DNA of 64,000 nucleotides from Capitella teleta. Lineage: Eukaryota > Annelida > Polychaeta > Capitellidae. Numbering within the stretch: the first letter of the stretch is position 1; every line of letters begins with the position of its first letter. Below the pieces are notes generated by a model. That model was not told where the DNA came from. It did no database searches and saw nothing but the letters and a program-made list of their open reading frames with translations. Below are positions 11,753 through 25,200 of the stretch, piece after piece. The stretch is taken from the NCBI GenBank assembly GCA_000328365.1, contig KB293691.1, positions 259,149 through 323,148 on the forward strand. The letters are read 5' to 3'. The position numbers and the translations under genes were made by a program.

Positions 11753-12637
11753 CAGTAAAAGCTCGTTACAACGACATGTTTGGTTTCAGGCAAATCGGTC
11801 GTTGTAACGAATTTGTCAGTGTAATGAATTTGGCCCATAACGCACCGACTGACCGTCATGATGGTCACTCCATAATGCATATTGGTTTACTGTATGTAGT
11901 GTTACCTAGCATGCATACTGTGTTGTAACAAGGAAGAACAATTTTATGGATTTGAAGGATAGTTTAGGCCTTACATATTTATTTCTTGAAGAAATCAAAC
12001 ATTATTGTTTCATAAGCAAAAGCTGTGAATTCACACCTCGAGCGCTCACTCTGTCACCGGAGTTCATTGAATATTCATAGAGTATTTTTCCGATCATCGG
12101 CAACGATCAAAGGACTTTTTATCTTTTGTAATCAAAACAAACAATAACGCTTTGAAAGCCGACAAAGGCGACCGCTACCTATCCGTTGCTTTAATTGAGC
12201 GGGAGATGTGCATTTCACTCTCTGTGTTCAGCGTCGGCGTTCACAGCTTTAATCCTTTCATCTGAGCTGTTTACCAACAAACCATTGAATTAAATCTTTG
12301 ATATTTTTACCAAGGCTTAGGCAAACATTGCAACAATAACATGCCGACAACATCAGAACTTTAATTTATGTGAGTCGTCCGTCGTGGGTCATTGAACATC
12401 GGAGATAGTCGCGTGTCATTGAACATGAGCGACCGCAAGGCGACGGTCTGTCGTTGTAATGAGCTAGATTTCAATGTTAAAGGCACATTTGTTTGACGTT
12501 TTGCCTGTCAGTGTCGGAACAGTGAATTTTGTCAGTGTATCGGGCTTTTAACATTGTGGCAGATCGGTTTCGACCAAAAAGCTGTCGATAAGTGAATTTG
12601 TCAGTGTAATGAGTGTCGTTGTAACGAGCTTTTACTG
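11753..12637. mobile_element. Tigger-like (pogo) MITE, family B
   Basis: It starts TA/CAGTAAAAGCTCGTTACAA and ends with the inverted match, ttgtaacgagcttttactg then TA. Words such as gtcgttgtaacga recur just inside both ends, as expected for subterminal transposase-binding sites. The element is 885 bp with no usable transposase frame. It sits about 155 bp past the PHB2 stop. Confidence 0.85.
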
Positions 12638-14565
12638 TATGAGGAACTTTGACCTTTAACCTATTTTTCAATGCTTCTAACCCTCGCCAACAAATTGGTT
12701 GCACAGCTGGAAAATTAGGAGCGATTGAACCTGCACATGATGAAATAGCCAGCGAAAGCCAAGGATCTTTCAACTAATTCCTAATGATATCTATCTATGG
12801 CCACTTGATACTACTTGAGCTTTGAACGCCAACCCTGGATATTTTTAATTTATCAACTATTGTTGGGCATACTAGGAGCCGCAGTGACATGTAAGAATGT
12901 TGCAAATTGCAGGTCGCAGCAATGTTATTCCCAAAGTGCTATTCTAACGTCTACTAAATAGACCCTGGAGCCGCTCTCAGCTGATCACTGCCATCAGCGG
13001 CTCTCAACAATTTCAATCCATGTACCGGGTATTATACTGGTACTTATGTTCAGAATTATAATAAATTACAACTTGTACAAGTCTTCGTTATTTTCTCGTG
13101 ATGTTTGCTATAAGGGTATCAATGAGTAGATTAATTAAGTTTGTGTGATTTAAAATTTTTAATTACATGAACCTTATAATCTACGTGACAATAAGATATA
13201 CATGTATACTCAGGTGCAAAAGGAACGCAATAATCTGTAATTGGCTTACCGGTAATAACTAATTATTCCATGTTTGGGTCTACAAGAATATTCTGCAGGG
13301 TGCACAAGTCTACTAGTATTCTCTTCATTTTCAAACCGTTGGCGATCAGACATTGATTCCCTTTCGCAGCAAATCCGTGAATCCCGGTAAACATTCTTTT
13401 GGGTACACCTATTAAAAGATGACTTTTATAGACAGTGAAATTGACTGGAATGGTACTCCGGCCAAAGGGTGCTTTACTCAAAAGCAATGAGACTTTTGAA
13501 AAAATTGCACTGTTTTTTTTTTTAGTTTTTTCAACTCTGGGAAGGCTGACGGTATCTAGAAGCCTTCTGGAGGACAGTACATAATTATGACAATGCATTT
13601 GAAGCGATACAGCAGACAACCAACTGTTCTGTTCTGGTGCCCATATCACCTGAACGAGTTGGGTGGAGCTGTAAATCTCAATCATGTCTCATGAACAATC
13701 TTGCATACAAAATTCACAATGAAATAAGAAAGAAAAAATAATCTTCGAGTAATATTTATTATGTAATAAAATTACTAATAAAGACCTAATGCAGAATGAA
13801 ATACTGAACGAGTATAAAAATTTGTAAACTGAGCAAATTAGAAATGATGCAACATTATTTCTCAATAACAATAAAAATCAACAAAAACACAATTAAGTAA
13901 GTGTCACACTGAGTAATAACCACTTCCTAAATTAAAATACCATATTCAAAATCTAAAGTAATACAAAACAATTGGTCAATAATATTTTTGAAATATCGAA
14001 GATCTAATATTTTAGTACATGTAGAAGAAATGTGGAAGTATTTTGTGGAGAGGACTATTTTTGGAGACAAAAAAAATATAAATTTGTCTTTGCTGAATTA
14101 AGATTCAAGGCTATAATTTAGAATTAAGGAATACATCAAAAGATCATTTCTGAATATTCATAATATAAGATTGAGACATGCTAAATGATAGGAAATAATT
14201 GTCAAATAATAACTTCAAAGCAATTATTTTCAGTACATGTAATTTGTGAGATAGGCATGTACACTTTGCATTTTCCTATGATCTTTGAGAATATTTTCTA
14301 TTGCTAAAAAAGGATTCTCTAGAAATTAAGAGAATAAGAAAGCATCAGCTAGTCAATTAAATAAAATCATCAACAATGGGACACGTTGCAGTAAAAGTTA
14401 TAGCAGGTATAAAAATATATCTGAATTAAATTGAAGATTCATTGGTTTGCTGCTTAAAATATCATAAGATAATAATATGTCTTTCTTTCTATCGCAAACA
14501 TTCTGATTAAAAACCAGAAAATTTAAAATCCAATTAAAATTAATTCAAGGATGCAGAAGTCCTTT
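12638..14565. other. Intergenic, with PHB2-like shards
   Basis: No intact gene. 12818-12844 matches PHB2 exon 5 over 27 bases with two mismatches, and 12974-12989 matches PHB2 exon 3 exactly over 16 bases. The rest is AT-rich. Minus-strand open stretches at 13263-13685 and 13689-13871 show no family motif. Confidence 0.5.
12818..12989 (+). pseudogene. Fragments resembling PHB2 exons 5 and 3
   Basis: The exon-5-like piece keeps the codons for ALNANPGYL, and its two differences from PHB2 (AAT/AAC and GCT/GCC) are synonymous. The exon-3-like piece carries ctctcagctgatcact. Their order is reversed relative to the gene, so this is a rearranged remnant, not a simple tandem copy. No frame connects them. 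Confidence 0.5.
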
Positions 14566-15825
14566 CTACTTTGCTTGGAAATTTCCCATCTTTTGCTTGA
14601 ACGCGGCTTGGCGTTCTTTCTTCTCTGCCTCCTCCTTCGCTCGCTGTTCTTTCTCTTCAAGGATTTCTTTCTCAAACTTGGAAGACGCACTAACTTCAGC
14701 CATCTATAGGAAAAATAAACTGGTACACTCAAAGTGTGATGTCACATCCACTCACCTTGACTTCGAAAAAATTCTTGGCTCCCTTAACACCTGCTTCATC
14801 AACATCAATTTCTCGCATGTTGGCGTACATAGCGGAGAGACCGCTGTCTGCCTCCAATTCACCTAGGCTCGCCTTGCGAAAGATGATCAGAAACTGGAAG
14901 CAATAATGATGTGTTAAGGGTAGCAATTAGCAGATGACGGGTCTTGCCTCCCTGAAGCTGATCTTATCGTCCTGGTCCTCATCCACCTCGGCGATCATAC
15001 TCTTCAGCCCCAGGTGAGTCTGAGGTGCTCCCAGTTTCTCCATCATCAACTTCATGTCCATCAGATCGAGGAAATTGTCTCTCGTTACGTCATACCTGTG
15101 ATTACAAGCAATGTTGATGTACTTATTGCAATATAAAAGGGTTCAATAATTTGATGCAGTATAAATTTTATTTGAATTAATTATCCAGATTCAATAATAA
15201 TTAATGTTTGGTTCACATTGAATGAGTCATTTTGCAGGATCTAGATTTTGCTGTCAAAACTGGGTACAAAAACATCAGTTTGTGACTTCTTGGTAACTCT
15301 TTCATTAAGAAGCACCAATTCCCCGCCCATGAGGAAATTAATATTAATAATGCCTGAATACAATAATTCATATTGACGATTTACAACGCAGGGAAGTGCT
15401 GAACAGGTCTCCATTCATTAATTTTGCTTTTTTTTTATTTTTTCTAAATTAGGAATCACTGCGAAAAGTGGGTGTCCTCAAGTACATGTAATTAATTATG
15501 CCTAACTAATTACTGGTTAATTCATAATTTAACATACAATAATTAATCAATCATAATAGATAGACACAATTACATAGGTAATTAACTCAAAGTATATAGT
15601 GAACGTGACCGAACAGGATCGAAGAGTCGCATAAGAATGATCTCACTTGTCGAAAGTCTTTCTGAAATCCTGGATTTCTTTCCTCGTGAACTCTTTGAAC
15701 TCAGCATAGACGTTGTACTTCTTCATCGACGGCATCTCGGCCGCTGGAATCGCCTCGTCCTTCTCATCTTTCTCAATAACTTCGTTTCTTCTCGCTAATT
15801 TAGCTGCAAGTTCATTTGAGGCCAT
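14566..15825 (-). CDS. EFHD2: EF-hand domain protein D (swiprosin-like)
   Basis: Swiprosins are Ca2+-binding, actin-associated adaptors. Four exons (15647-15825, 14948-15095, 14756-14893, 14566-14703) give 200 residues. MASNELAAKLARR aligns with the EFHD2 start; an in-frame upstream Met at 15888 is less likely. Two EF-hands are seen. Loop 1 (62-73, DVTRDNFLDLMD) has Asp where Glu is usual at position 12. Loop 2 (98-109, DEDQDDKISFRE) is canonical. Between them is MEKLGAPQTHLGLK, a swiprosin signature. The C-terminus is a charged coiled coil rich in K/E. It is shorter than human EFHD2 (240), lacking the low-complexity N-terminal region. Intron 2 (14894-14947) starts with GC instead of GT. EFHD1 and EFHD2 cannot be told apart in an invertebrate. 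Confidence 0.93.
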
Positions 15826-17379
15826 TTTGGTTGAGGATTTGGTGAATCTAGCGGAACCCGGAATTAGCGTAACGCGTACAACCTGCAAAGTGATGGCTCA
15901 CACCAGGGAAGCCTTTAAGTAGGGAATTCCGTTTTTGAAGGAATTCCGTTTTTGCGTCATTTTTGGTCTATTTATAGATTATTTCGGATTTCCCGTATGG
16001 AAATCTTTCCGTGTTGATTCGTTTTCTGGTTACCAGGGCGGTGTTTTTAAGGTTTTATGAGTTATTAGTCCTTTTATTGGTCAGATTATATTCTTATGTG
16101 ACAATACAAAAAATAGTTTACATTTTGAACTGTATCTACTTTATTTCTGAACATGTATTGCTGGTTTTTAGCTCCCCAAGCAGTGAAGCACTCACTTGAA
16201 GTTGAACTCAACGGTTCAACTTCAAGTCAACGTGAACCGCGAAAAACTAAGAAAAATAGATGCCCGCAAAACAATATATGTTCCACAGTATGTTGCAGCA
16301 AGTGCTGAGAACATGTACATACATTAATATTGCCTATTAAAAACTCTGAACGTTGGGGGAAAAAAAAGCAGATGCGCAAGCGAGTAAAATTTTGCTCACG
16401 GGAGTAATTTAAATCATACTCAGGGCCTGGTATACTAATTATACTAACTGAATAGAAGCTACTGAATAGGATATAGCCACTGTCTGTAAAGATTTACGGT
16501 TGCCATCAACGATAGCTACTAGATAATTGTTTGCAAAAACCTGAAGTTTACAGAATCTTTACTTCGTACTTGTAATCACTGTAGAACAGGTATTTTTCAC
16601 AGCACTTGATTTTCGTGATTATTGGCCCAGAGTAATGTATTGATCGATAAATGAAAGAAAGGAGTTAGTGTTATTTATTTCTGGTAAAGTAAAATGGATA
16701 TGAGTGTGAGAGAAAAACTACGGTATATACAGGTAATCACATATAGAAATAAATTCGCGCAATAAGAGATATCAAATTAAAGAAAATGGCATCACGCCTA
16801 ATTATGATAATGAAAATAACTGCTCTAGCCTTCGAATTTGCCAGATACACTTTGATTTGGTGTTTCACTTCCAAATGAAGGGAGGTAGCAATCTTCTGGC
16901 GATTATGTGAAACACAGAGGGGGTCTTGTAGGTTCAATCTCCTACACACTGAAGCAATAAAAGAATAATGCTAAATGTTAGTGCATGTATTTTAATATTT
17001 AAATATTTTGTCTTTGAAATGGAAAGCAGAGGATTAAAGACACTAAAATGGGATATACTCTGCAAGAAAGCATTCTAAAGAAGTACTAGTACTATCCGTA
17101 GAATTAACTATACAACAGAACATTCAAAATGTGGGACACAATGTGAATGGGTGATACATAAGTGTGAATCAATGGCGAGCAGTCCATTCTTCTACTTGTA
17201 AGCTTGGCTGGCATGTATTGGAATTGAATTTTTGGGTTGTCCTGGTTTTTCTAAATGTACAACATAAAATCTGCAACATTTCACTGGTTTTGCCCAGGAG
17301 CATCACATATTGAGGGGAAAAAATTGCTGCCATGAAAATACCATTTTATCATTAATATCGCTTTCCTGAATAATTAAGC
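15826..17379. other. Intergenic between EFHD (-) and ARV1 (+), likely holding both promoters
   Basis: The two genes are divergent, so both promoters should lie here. A tandem word (ggaattccgtttttg) occurs twice near 15925-15955, and a near-palindrome ttgaagttgaac/ggttcaacttcaa lies at about 16195-16225. No coding region was recognised. Confidence 0.45.
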
Positions 17380-18096
17380 ATGTTTCAGTTTCAGTTTGGA
17401 GTCATGCAGTGCATAGAATGTGCTTCTCCCGCGACCCAACTCTTCCGAGAGTTCCCTGGTGGGGTCATCCAGATCGCACACTGTTCCTTCTGCAACCAAA
17501 TCATTGACAAATATGTTGAGTGTGATGCAGTGCTCATTCTACTGGACGCTCTCCTGCAGAAGGCTCAGGCGTACCGGCATTTGCTCTTCAATTCAGCTGA
17601 CGTGCGGCGCACTGTGTGGAAGCTGCTCCTCATCCTTCTCATCTGTGACGCTTACATCAAACGGGATAATTTATGGCCCAGAGAGGAAGCAACATCGACA
17701 TCTGCAATCTTTGACGCTGCTTTAGAATGGCAGTTCTACTCAGCCTTTGTTCTTTGTGTAATCGAAGAGTTCATGTTTGTTTTGTGTGTTCTCTTGCTAA
17801 CTTATATCACCTTTTATTTCACTACGCAGGTGAAAACCCCAGCGATGCTCATCATCAATGCTCTTATTGTTTCCAGTTCGGGTAAACTTCTGGCGATCCT
17901 TGCAATGGTTTGGGGCCAGACACACAGTCTGCAATACCTTCTGCTCACTAAGTGTTTTGTGTTCACTTCAAATGTGACGGCTTTCAAAGTGGTCTCGCAA
18001 TCAAATCGCTTGCAGGCCATCATCGTGATAGGTCTTAGTCAGGTGATGCAAACGTGTGCTTCTGATTGTTTTGTAAGCCACTTCTATGATTCATGA
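17380..18096 (+). CDS. ARV1: ARV1, ER sterol/lipid homeostasis protein
   Basis: ARV1 is an ER multipass membrane protein needed for sterol trafficking and GPI-anchor synthesis. The single uninterrupted frame encodes 238 residues (human about 271). The N-terminal ARV1 homology domain has its two Cys pairs (C11/C14 and C35/C38), followed by DKYVECDAVLILLDALL and KAQAYRHLLFN, the most conserved block of the family. Several hydrophobic segments follow, with SSSGKLLAILAMVW and a final FVFTSN block. The Met at 17380 is the first in frame; M9 (17404), just before QCIEC, is an alternative start. The gene has no introns, unlike its neighbours, but it looks complete and in normal codon use. A poly(A) signal lies at 18201-18206. 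Confidence 0.93.
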   Translation: MFQFQFGVMQCIECASPATQLFREFPGGVIQIAHCSFCNQIIDKYVECDAVLILLDALLQKAQAYRHLLFNSADVRRTVWKLLLILLICDAYIKRDNLWPREEATSTSAIFDAALEWQFYSAFVLCVIEEFMFVLCVLLLTYITFYFTTQVKTPAMLIINALIVSSSGKLLAILAMVWGQTHSLQYLLLTKCFVFTSNVTAFKVVSQSNRLQAIIVIGLSQVMQTCASDCFVSHFYDS

Positions 18097-19266
18097 ATAG
18101 AATTATTATTATTTAAACAAATTTGTCATTCAGTGGTTTTTTTTTTGTGGGGTGACGGTGTTGAAGTAATTGAAGATCGAATGCAAGAACGGAGTAATGA
18201 AATAAAATAAGTTTTATTGTGAATGCCTCCGATACACAGCATAATTGTATATAGTGATGAACATAGAAAAACCCAAACAATTCTCATCAAGCCATGAATT
18301 ATAACTGGTTGCATCTACATTGTGTAAATGGATCTTGGTCAATCAAATTACAACACATGACAAAGAAGAATTGAATAATTTAGAGAACTCAAGAAACGCA
18401 TGTCATCCAGAGAGAATGGAATTACTGTATTAAACAGAAAATAAATATTTTGAGGTAAAATGAAGTTTTGTAACCATCACAAAGCAAAAAGTTTGTTTTG
18501 ACACTAGGATAACTTATTTCTGATTATCGACAAAAAAGTCATGTAAACTATAATGAATGCAGCTTAAAATATGAATAATACAAGAGGCAAAACAGATATA
18601 AACCAAACAATGACTAGGATTAATACAAAAACAATCAACTTTTTTTGTTTGCAACTTTGGCCACTTATGCAAAGAACTGTTTGATCTCTATCCCATAATT
18701 AACAAAGTCCTCAGCAACACTCCTAATTTTCACAAACAACACCTCGCATATTTATGATACAGAGTGCATGATGAACTTTTGTAACAGAAAATCCAATAAT
18801 CTATGACTTAAACTCGTCATTGCTGCTTCGTTTACCTTCCAAAAAAAATATTGAAACAATTTTGACGATCCGAAAAAACCCTAAAAAATTGGTTAAAAAC
18901 GCCCCTCTTCACAAAAGATAACGAGACGGAGCTACTGAATACAGATAAAATGGAATGCAAAATTATGCACGACACGATATGTGAATATTCACATACGATT
19001 AACACCCGTTCAAGTTACACCTAAAACAATCCTGAAACTGAAATAACAGCAAACAAAAAAGCTTAATATGCAGTTGAATATTGTTGCAAAGAGTACATTA
19101 AGGGCTTCTGCTATATGTACAGTGATCTGGCAAGGAATTCTGTTTACAAAACTTGAGGCGGAAAAAAAAAAAAATAGAGGAAGTATGTTAAACTGTCTCA
19201 CTCATATAACATCCATCGTGATCTCAACTTTCCCCAGAACAACCTGTCCTTGTTAGAAGACACGCT
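18097..19266. other. Convergent 3' regions of ARV1 and the M13 peptidase
   Basis: AT-rich and gene-free. It holds the ARV1 poly(A) signal (AATAAA, 18201-18206) and presumably the 3' UTR of the minus-strand peptidase. No repeat or RNA gene was recognised. Confidence 0.5.
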
Positions 19267-22200
19267 TCACCAGACTTCACACTTTTCGACTGGATTCATC
19301 CGGCTGCCAGGGCGGCATTGAAATTGCTCAGCGAACTCGCGTGAGTTGGACAGCGGCCCAATGACTCTGAAAACAGGAAAACAATTAATAAATTGGATAC
19401 CGGTCATTCTCTTTCTCACCTGAAAATGGAGGGACTGTGCGAATCAGCGAGAATGGACATGTGATCAGCCTCTGGCATGCTGTTGGAGCACCAGACCTGA
19501 AAAACAACACGATGATGCATGGATAATCTCCTGAAAGACTGCAACGCACTTGCGCAAATCCCATGAAGAAAAGCTGACGATGAGTGAGATCAACGCCCGG
19601 AAGCGGGACTTCTTCTCCGTTCTCCTTGACCCACGCATTGTATGCCTAAAGGAACTCATTATACAATATGATAATGAGTGTCAAATACACCAACATTATA
19701 AGCAGCCTTCAGACCTCCATTATCAGCGATGTTCTCTCCCAGAGTCTGGTTCCCTCTGACCTAGAAAATTAGGTCAGTGAAAGAGGTCAAGTGTTGAGCT
19801 TAATGAGGTTTACATTGTCGCCATTGAGGGAGTAAGTGGAGTATTGCTCAGCCATGCATTTCGCTCGCTTCTTGAATTCTCGGATCGACCGTTCATTCCA
19901 CCAGGGACGCAAAATACCGTGTTTATCGTACTCACGTCCTGAAATGCATACATTGTTATCTCTCAATTATAAAAAGCTCAGAGGTAAGGGGAATGTGACA
20001 GCGCTTAATAATGCGATTATGGGGTCAATCACCTTGGTCATCAAAGCCGTGGGTAAGCTCATGTCCCATCACCACGCCCATTCCACCGAAATTCAGAGAT
20101 CTACAAGAGTAAGAGAGTAAGCAGAGGGAAAGAGGTAAGCAGCGTTTCTAGGAATTAGCGTATTATATAATAATAAACACGGTTGCTGATTGGAATCCCA
20201 TTAATCCAAGTGAAATGTACAAAGTCATTGATTCAAGTTTGTAATGTGCAAGATGAGTGGGATTATAACTTATTTATAAGTGTGCCTTATTTACTTTGGG
20301 TAATCTCTGTCATAGAATGGCGCTTGCAGGATTCCTGCTGGAAAGACAATCTGGTTCTTGACGGGAGTGTAGTAAGCGTTGACGGTGGGCGGAGTCATAC
20401 TCCAGCTGCGAGAAAAAAGCATCTGAGAAACAAAAGCAAGTAAGCGTGAAAAACAAACCTATTGTTGTCTGGTTTCTCCCGAAGTTTTTCAAGATTTTTT
20501 TCCAAGCCAAATCTTATGCAGCGAATGTTGTTATCAAAGTACTCATTCGCACTAACGTTCAACTAGAAAATCATAATTCAATTTGACAAAGCGAAATAAA
20601 ATAATCAACTAAATAGCACCTTGGAATATTTTTCATTCAGTGCTGTCGAGTTCAGAATGTAGGGGGGGAATCCAATCATGTTGACCACAGCGTCCGCCTG
20701 AGGAGAAACAATTACATATAAAGCCTCACAGATGGAAAAATTCCAATATTAGACCTTATCAACAGCTGCATTGCGCGTGTCTTCATCCATCCATTCAAGT
20801 TTCGGAAGATTAGCTTTAAATGCAGTTTTAATCTGCTGGATCATATCTTCAGCCTGTAAATTCACAAATAAATGAAATTGATAAAAACTACACGAATTAG
20901 TAAAACCTTGTCTTTACGATCGCCGTTGAAAGCTTCTCGTACAAACATGGCACCAAGAGCGAATCCAAGAACGGTGTCTGTATCTGTTATGCAATATCTC
21001 CAATGCTCCTCTTCTCCAGTCACGCCTAAAAACGGATTTTGATGGATCCACTATGACTTAGTCACAACCCTCACCCGTGACAATACGAAGGAACTCTTTC
21101 TTAGCTTCTAAGAATTCTTTTGGTAAATAAGAAATAGTTGTCCGAACCAGGTGCCAGACCATGTAGTTATTGAGCACTCTGCAATAAGAGGAATTCATTT
21201 TGTTTCCATGGCTAACATCGGATTCAAATTACGCTTGCGTTTCTTCCGTTTCGAGCATTTCTGCCACCAGGGAGGAAACTCTCGTGAGATAATCCGGAGC
21301 GTAAACCAGAACTTTCTCAGAAGCATTCACTCTGTAGCCAACCATATCTAGCAATGAGTTTATGTACGGAACCCATTGGACCTGCAACAGAACGGAAAAA
21401 AAAGTTAAAAAGTCACTCCAAAAAACAACAACCTTACAAATGGAGAAATATTCTGCAGTTCCGACAGGGATATTTTGTGATATAGCTTTTCCTCATCACG
21501 TCGTTCTTCCATTGGAGTAGTAATCTATAACCAAATCAATGATGCAAAATCCATTACATCAAATTATACTCACCTCCGCCAGGCGTTGCTCAAAATCAAT
21601 AACCGCCTGCATTTGGACCTTTGTGTGATTGTACTCTCCGCCCAGCAGCACACCGACTGAGGTCATGTACTGCAGATAACCCTTCAGTACCTAAACAAGA
21701 AAACTTCATGACCAGTCACTAGTGGACCAATGACCATACTTTATCCTCTTCGATGGTTTTGTTGATGAATTGGTCACGTGCAAGTCCGAGTCCACTTTGG
21801 TCAAACTGCGAGGAAAACGAATGAAATTTCAGAACAGAAAGCCACTGCGGTAAAATCACCTGCAGGATGTTGGTCTTTTCCAAGGTCTTTTCATCTTCTC
21901 CGACCCACATGTTGAAGAACGTGGACAACCCCATAGAATGACCTCTCTCCAGAGCAGTTTGGAAATCCCATTCGCTCGCTTCCCACTTGGGATCGGACAC
22001 GATGTTCCAACCGCCAAAGGTCTTCAGCAGATCCAGAAGCGGTTTCGCTCCCAGTTCGGCGATGGTCTTGTTTGGGTCCATGCATGACGTGAAGTAAAGC
22101 TTAGCCTTCACTTCTGCGTCCGTGACATCAGTACTTTGAACGTTATCTGCGAAAGTGGAATATACGAGTATTAACTTACAATATGAGCATGCAAACGCAT

Positions 22201-25200
22201 GCTTAACAATCAAATGCCGTATGGTCATGAGAGAAATCTGCGAGCAAGCAGCTCGATCAAACCACCAATCAACGCATAGAAATACCAAGAAATATCGGTT
22301 TTCAATTAGGATCTGTTTCTGCTTGTGATAAAAAAACAAAATGACGGATCAATTAGAGAGAAAAACGAGAAGCAAGATGGAAGCGCCGATAAGGGCGTTA
22401 TCTACCGCTGCGTGTCTGGGGACGAGACGCAGCTGCAGCTGCAGAGCGATACGCGGTCTTTCAGTTTCGCTGCCACAGCGCAGAGAGGGAATTGTGATTT
22501 GATGACGTAATGATGATGGATGTTGTGGGTGCGTATATCATAGATGTACCCATATGATCCTGCCCACGATGGGTGTGCAGAGCCGTCAGACAATGTCGCC
22601 TGTGGTGCGGTCGGCCGTTGACAGCGTGTTCATCACAGGAGACCTGTCCATTGCACGGGTTCGCGGGCAGACGACATCTCCTCTGAACCACGTGATACAA
22701 ACCCCCATCCCCTCGTTGCGTTTCCATGGTGACCATCCGATTTTACGGCGACTGTCCAGTCCTGGCAGAGCTAATTTATAACACAGTCGCAAACAATACC
22801 GGCATATAATAATATAATTTACGGCACACATCATGCTGCAGTCAATTGCTCAATATCGCTATAGAATATGCACTTTAGGCAGAAGTAGGGAGCTTTAAAT
22901 GGGGGATTGGTGAAATTCCAGGGATCTAAAGATGAACAGCCGGTCAGATTAATGGTCAACCCTTGACCGCAATCCGTTCATTTCGGTCGGACGCGGCGCC
23001 GGCTCGCATGCACCGATCGGCGGATTGAAGAACGATTTCGTTTGCGCCCGATTTTCAAGAGCAGCAAGCAGACGGCGTTATTCCACGAAATTGGCGATCA
23101 GTGCAACAAGACGCAGGTGCGCATGCGCGACTGAGCTGTCATCATCGGGAAGCTTTGTCACATTTGCAGGGAGATTTATGCGTCGTTCTTGTTCATTATT
23201 ACCGAGAATTGAATATACGATAGAATTGTGTCAAGATAAGCAACTTTAATGACAATGCTTCTCTTTTCGTACTTCAGCATTTGTGGAATAATATGTTTGC
23301 ATAATATAGCTGACGATCTCCGTACATGGTACACGGAAACAGTCGGGCAATCGATATCAGTATCAGATCAATGCCCTGGGCATCCAGGGGTGATGAAATT
23401 GACAAGAGCGGAATATGTGTCTCGGCGCACGTGTTTGGAACTTCATGAACATGCGAAGAGTGCTGTTCATTTCGACAGATCCAATTATAGATGACTACGA
23501 TCGCAAATTTAGGTCTTATGTAATATCTTATAGAATGTGACTTGAGTGTATATGCTGCACACACAATATAAATCAAGCGTGTATAGTCAGTGGGAGACCC
23601 ACCCCCCACCCCTCCCTATCAGATATACTCTCACAGCGGCTGCGTGAACCACAAACTGCCGAAATCGACAATAAAGGACTTCAAACGAGGCGAAAGTGAC
23701 TGGATGCATTCCCCAGGCGAGGAGACAACATTCAAGTAAGAGACGGGGCTTATTGCATTTCGACAGAAGAAAATTGGCTGGCTGGCCAAAGTGCAGGGGC
23801 GTGATGTGGAGATCGTGTGCGATGGCCGTGGTCCAGGAAGATCATACGCTACCAGGATTATCTTTCAGAGGTCAGCCGAGGTCATATGGATGCAAATAAC
23901 ATGACGAGATGGGACAGCGTGCAATTTCCTGGGTTTCAAAAACAAAGAAACGAGGCTTCAGAGTACAGACAATCGAAATTATCGAGCGAATCCCCTATGC
24001 CGGAACTGGAATTTAGAACCGGAAGCAGTAAGTTCAGGAGTGCCGCTGGTTTCATGCAACAAATGACGCAAGGTTCGGCACTTGATTTCAAGTTGATTGG
24101 TCTGAAGGGAGAGAGAGCAAGAGATTGCATTTTGGACTTTTGGTGCAGGGATGCCCATGGTAATAGCAGTTAGGCACGCAGCGATGCCATCCGTTAGTAC
24201 CCTGCCTCGTTAAATTACGCCTCCTTAAAAACTTACTTGTGAACTGGCTATATAATTCGGCTTTTCTGTTTCTGTTCGGCGTTTATGTTTCTGTGCCCTC
24301 GAAAACACGAGTAGCCAGCCATGACCAGTTGATTCTGACTGAATCGAGTAACTCATAGTAACTGACTGCACCCAACCGCACAATCATGGTATAAACACAT
24401 TTTATGCATATATGCAGAGTTAAGATGATAGAAATCGCGAAAGGCGTTAATCCCGCCAATTCCCAGACTGTTTATCGGCGTATCATCAAATCAGCGAGCA
24501 TAAAACGATCGCGACATCGTATTCGCAATGAGATCCTTAGCCAGGAAATGAATCAGCCCATCCCCCTCCCCTCTCTCCCCACCTCATCTCTCCACCCGTG
24601 AAGGGTGCCTAGGGAGGGAGGCAGTAGTCTTCATGATCAATCACGGCTTTATTATGAACACATTGCGCGGATTTCTCTGCCATTCGCAAGGAAATGCGCG
24701 CCAAAGCAGACGACGGAGTATGGCATGCGAAAAGCCCATCGGCATTGAGTCCACGTACAGAATAGTAGAGGACCAAACAAATACATCTATATTATTTATC
24801 CTCCGTTGGAATATTCCAGAATGTACTTCCGCGTTCTTTCAACATTTTTGTTATCTCCCACGCAGGCCCTTGAACTGGACGGGGCTATATGCACGGGGGA
24901 AAAAAGGCGCGAAAAATGCAGACGAAAACGAAGTACGCATCGCCGAAGAAGTGGGTAAAAATGCGTAACGCTATGAGGCGTTGTTATTGTCGTTATGAAC
25001 GATCGCCGGGAGAATGTATCTAATGATGTTGCATAAAACCCCATTGACATTAAAGACATCCCACTCTCTCTGGAGGATCGCATAATGCAAGAAACACCGA
25101 CGCCGGAAGCGCGTCATTTTCAGCCGATCTCGAAGGAGCCACTGCGGTAGCCATTTGTCATGATAGAGGAAATGCGCCAAATCTCAAAATAAACGTTCTC

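Noticed and set aside
15826-15888. Upstream in-frame Met (15888) as the EFHD start
   Set aside because: The residues before MASNELAAKLARR do not match the family, while MASNELAAKLARR aligns with the EFHD2 N-terminus.
23817-24173. 118-codon and neighbouring open frames in the large M13 intron
   Set aside because: GC-richer DNA has fewer chance stops; none of the products resembles a known protein.
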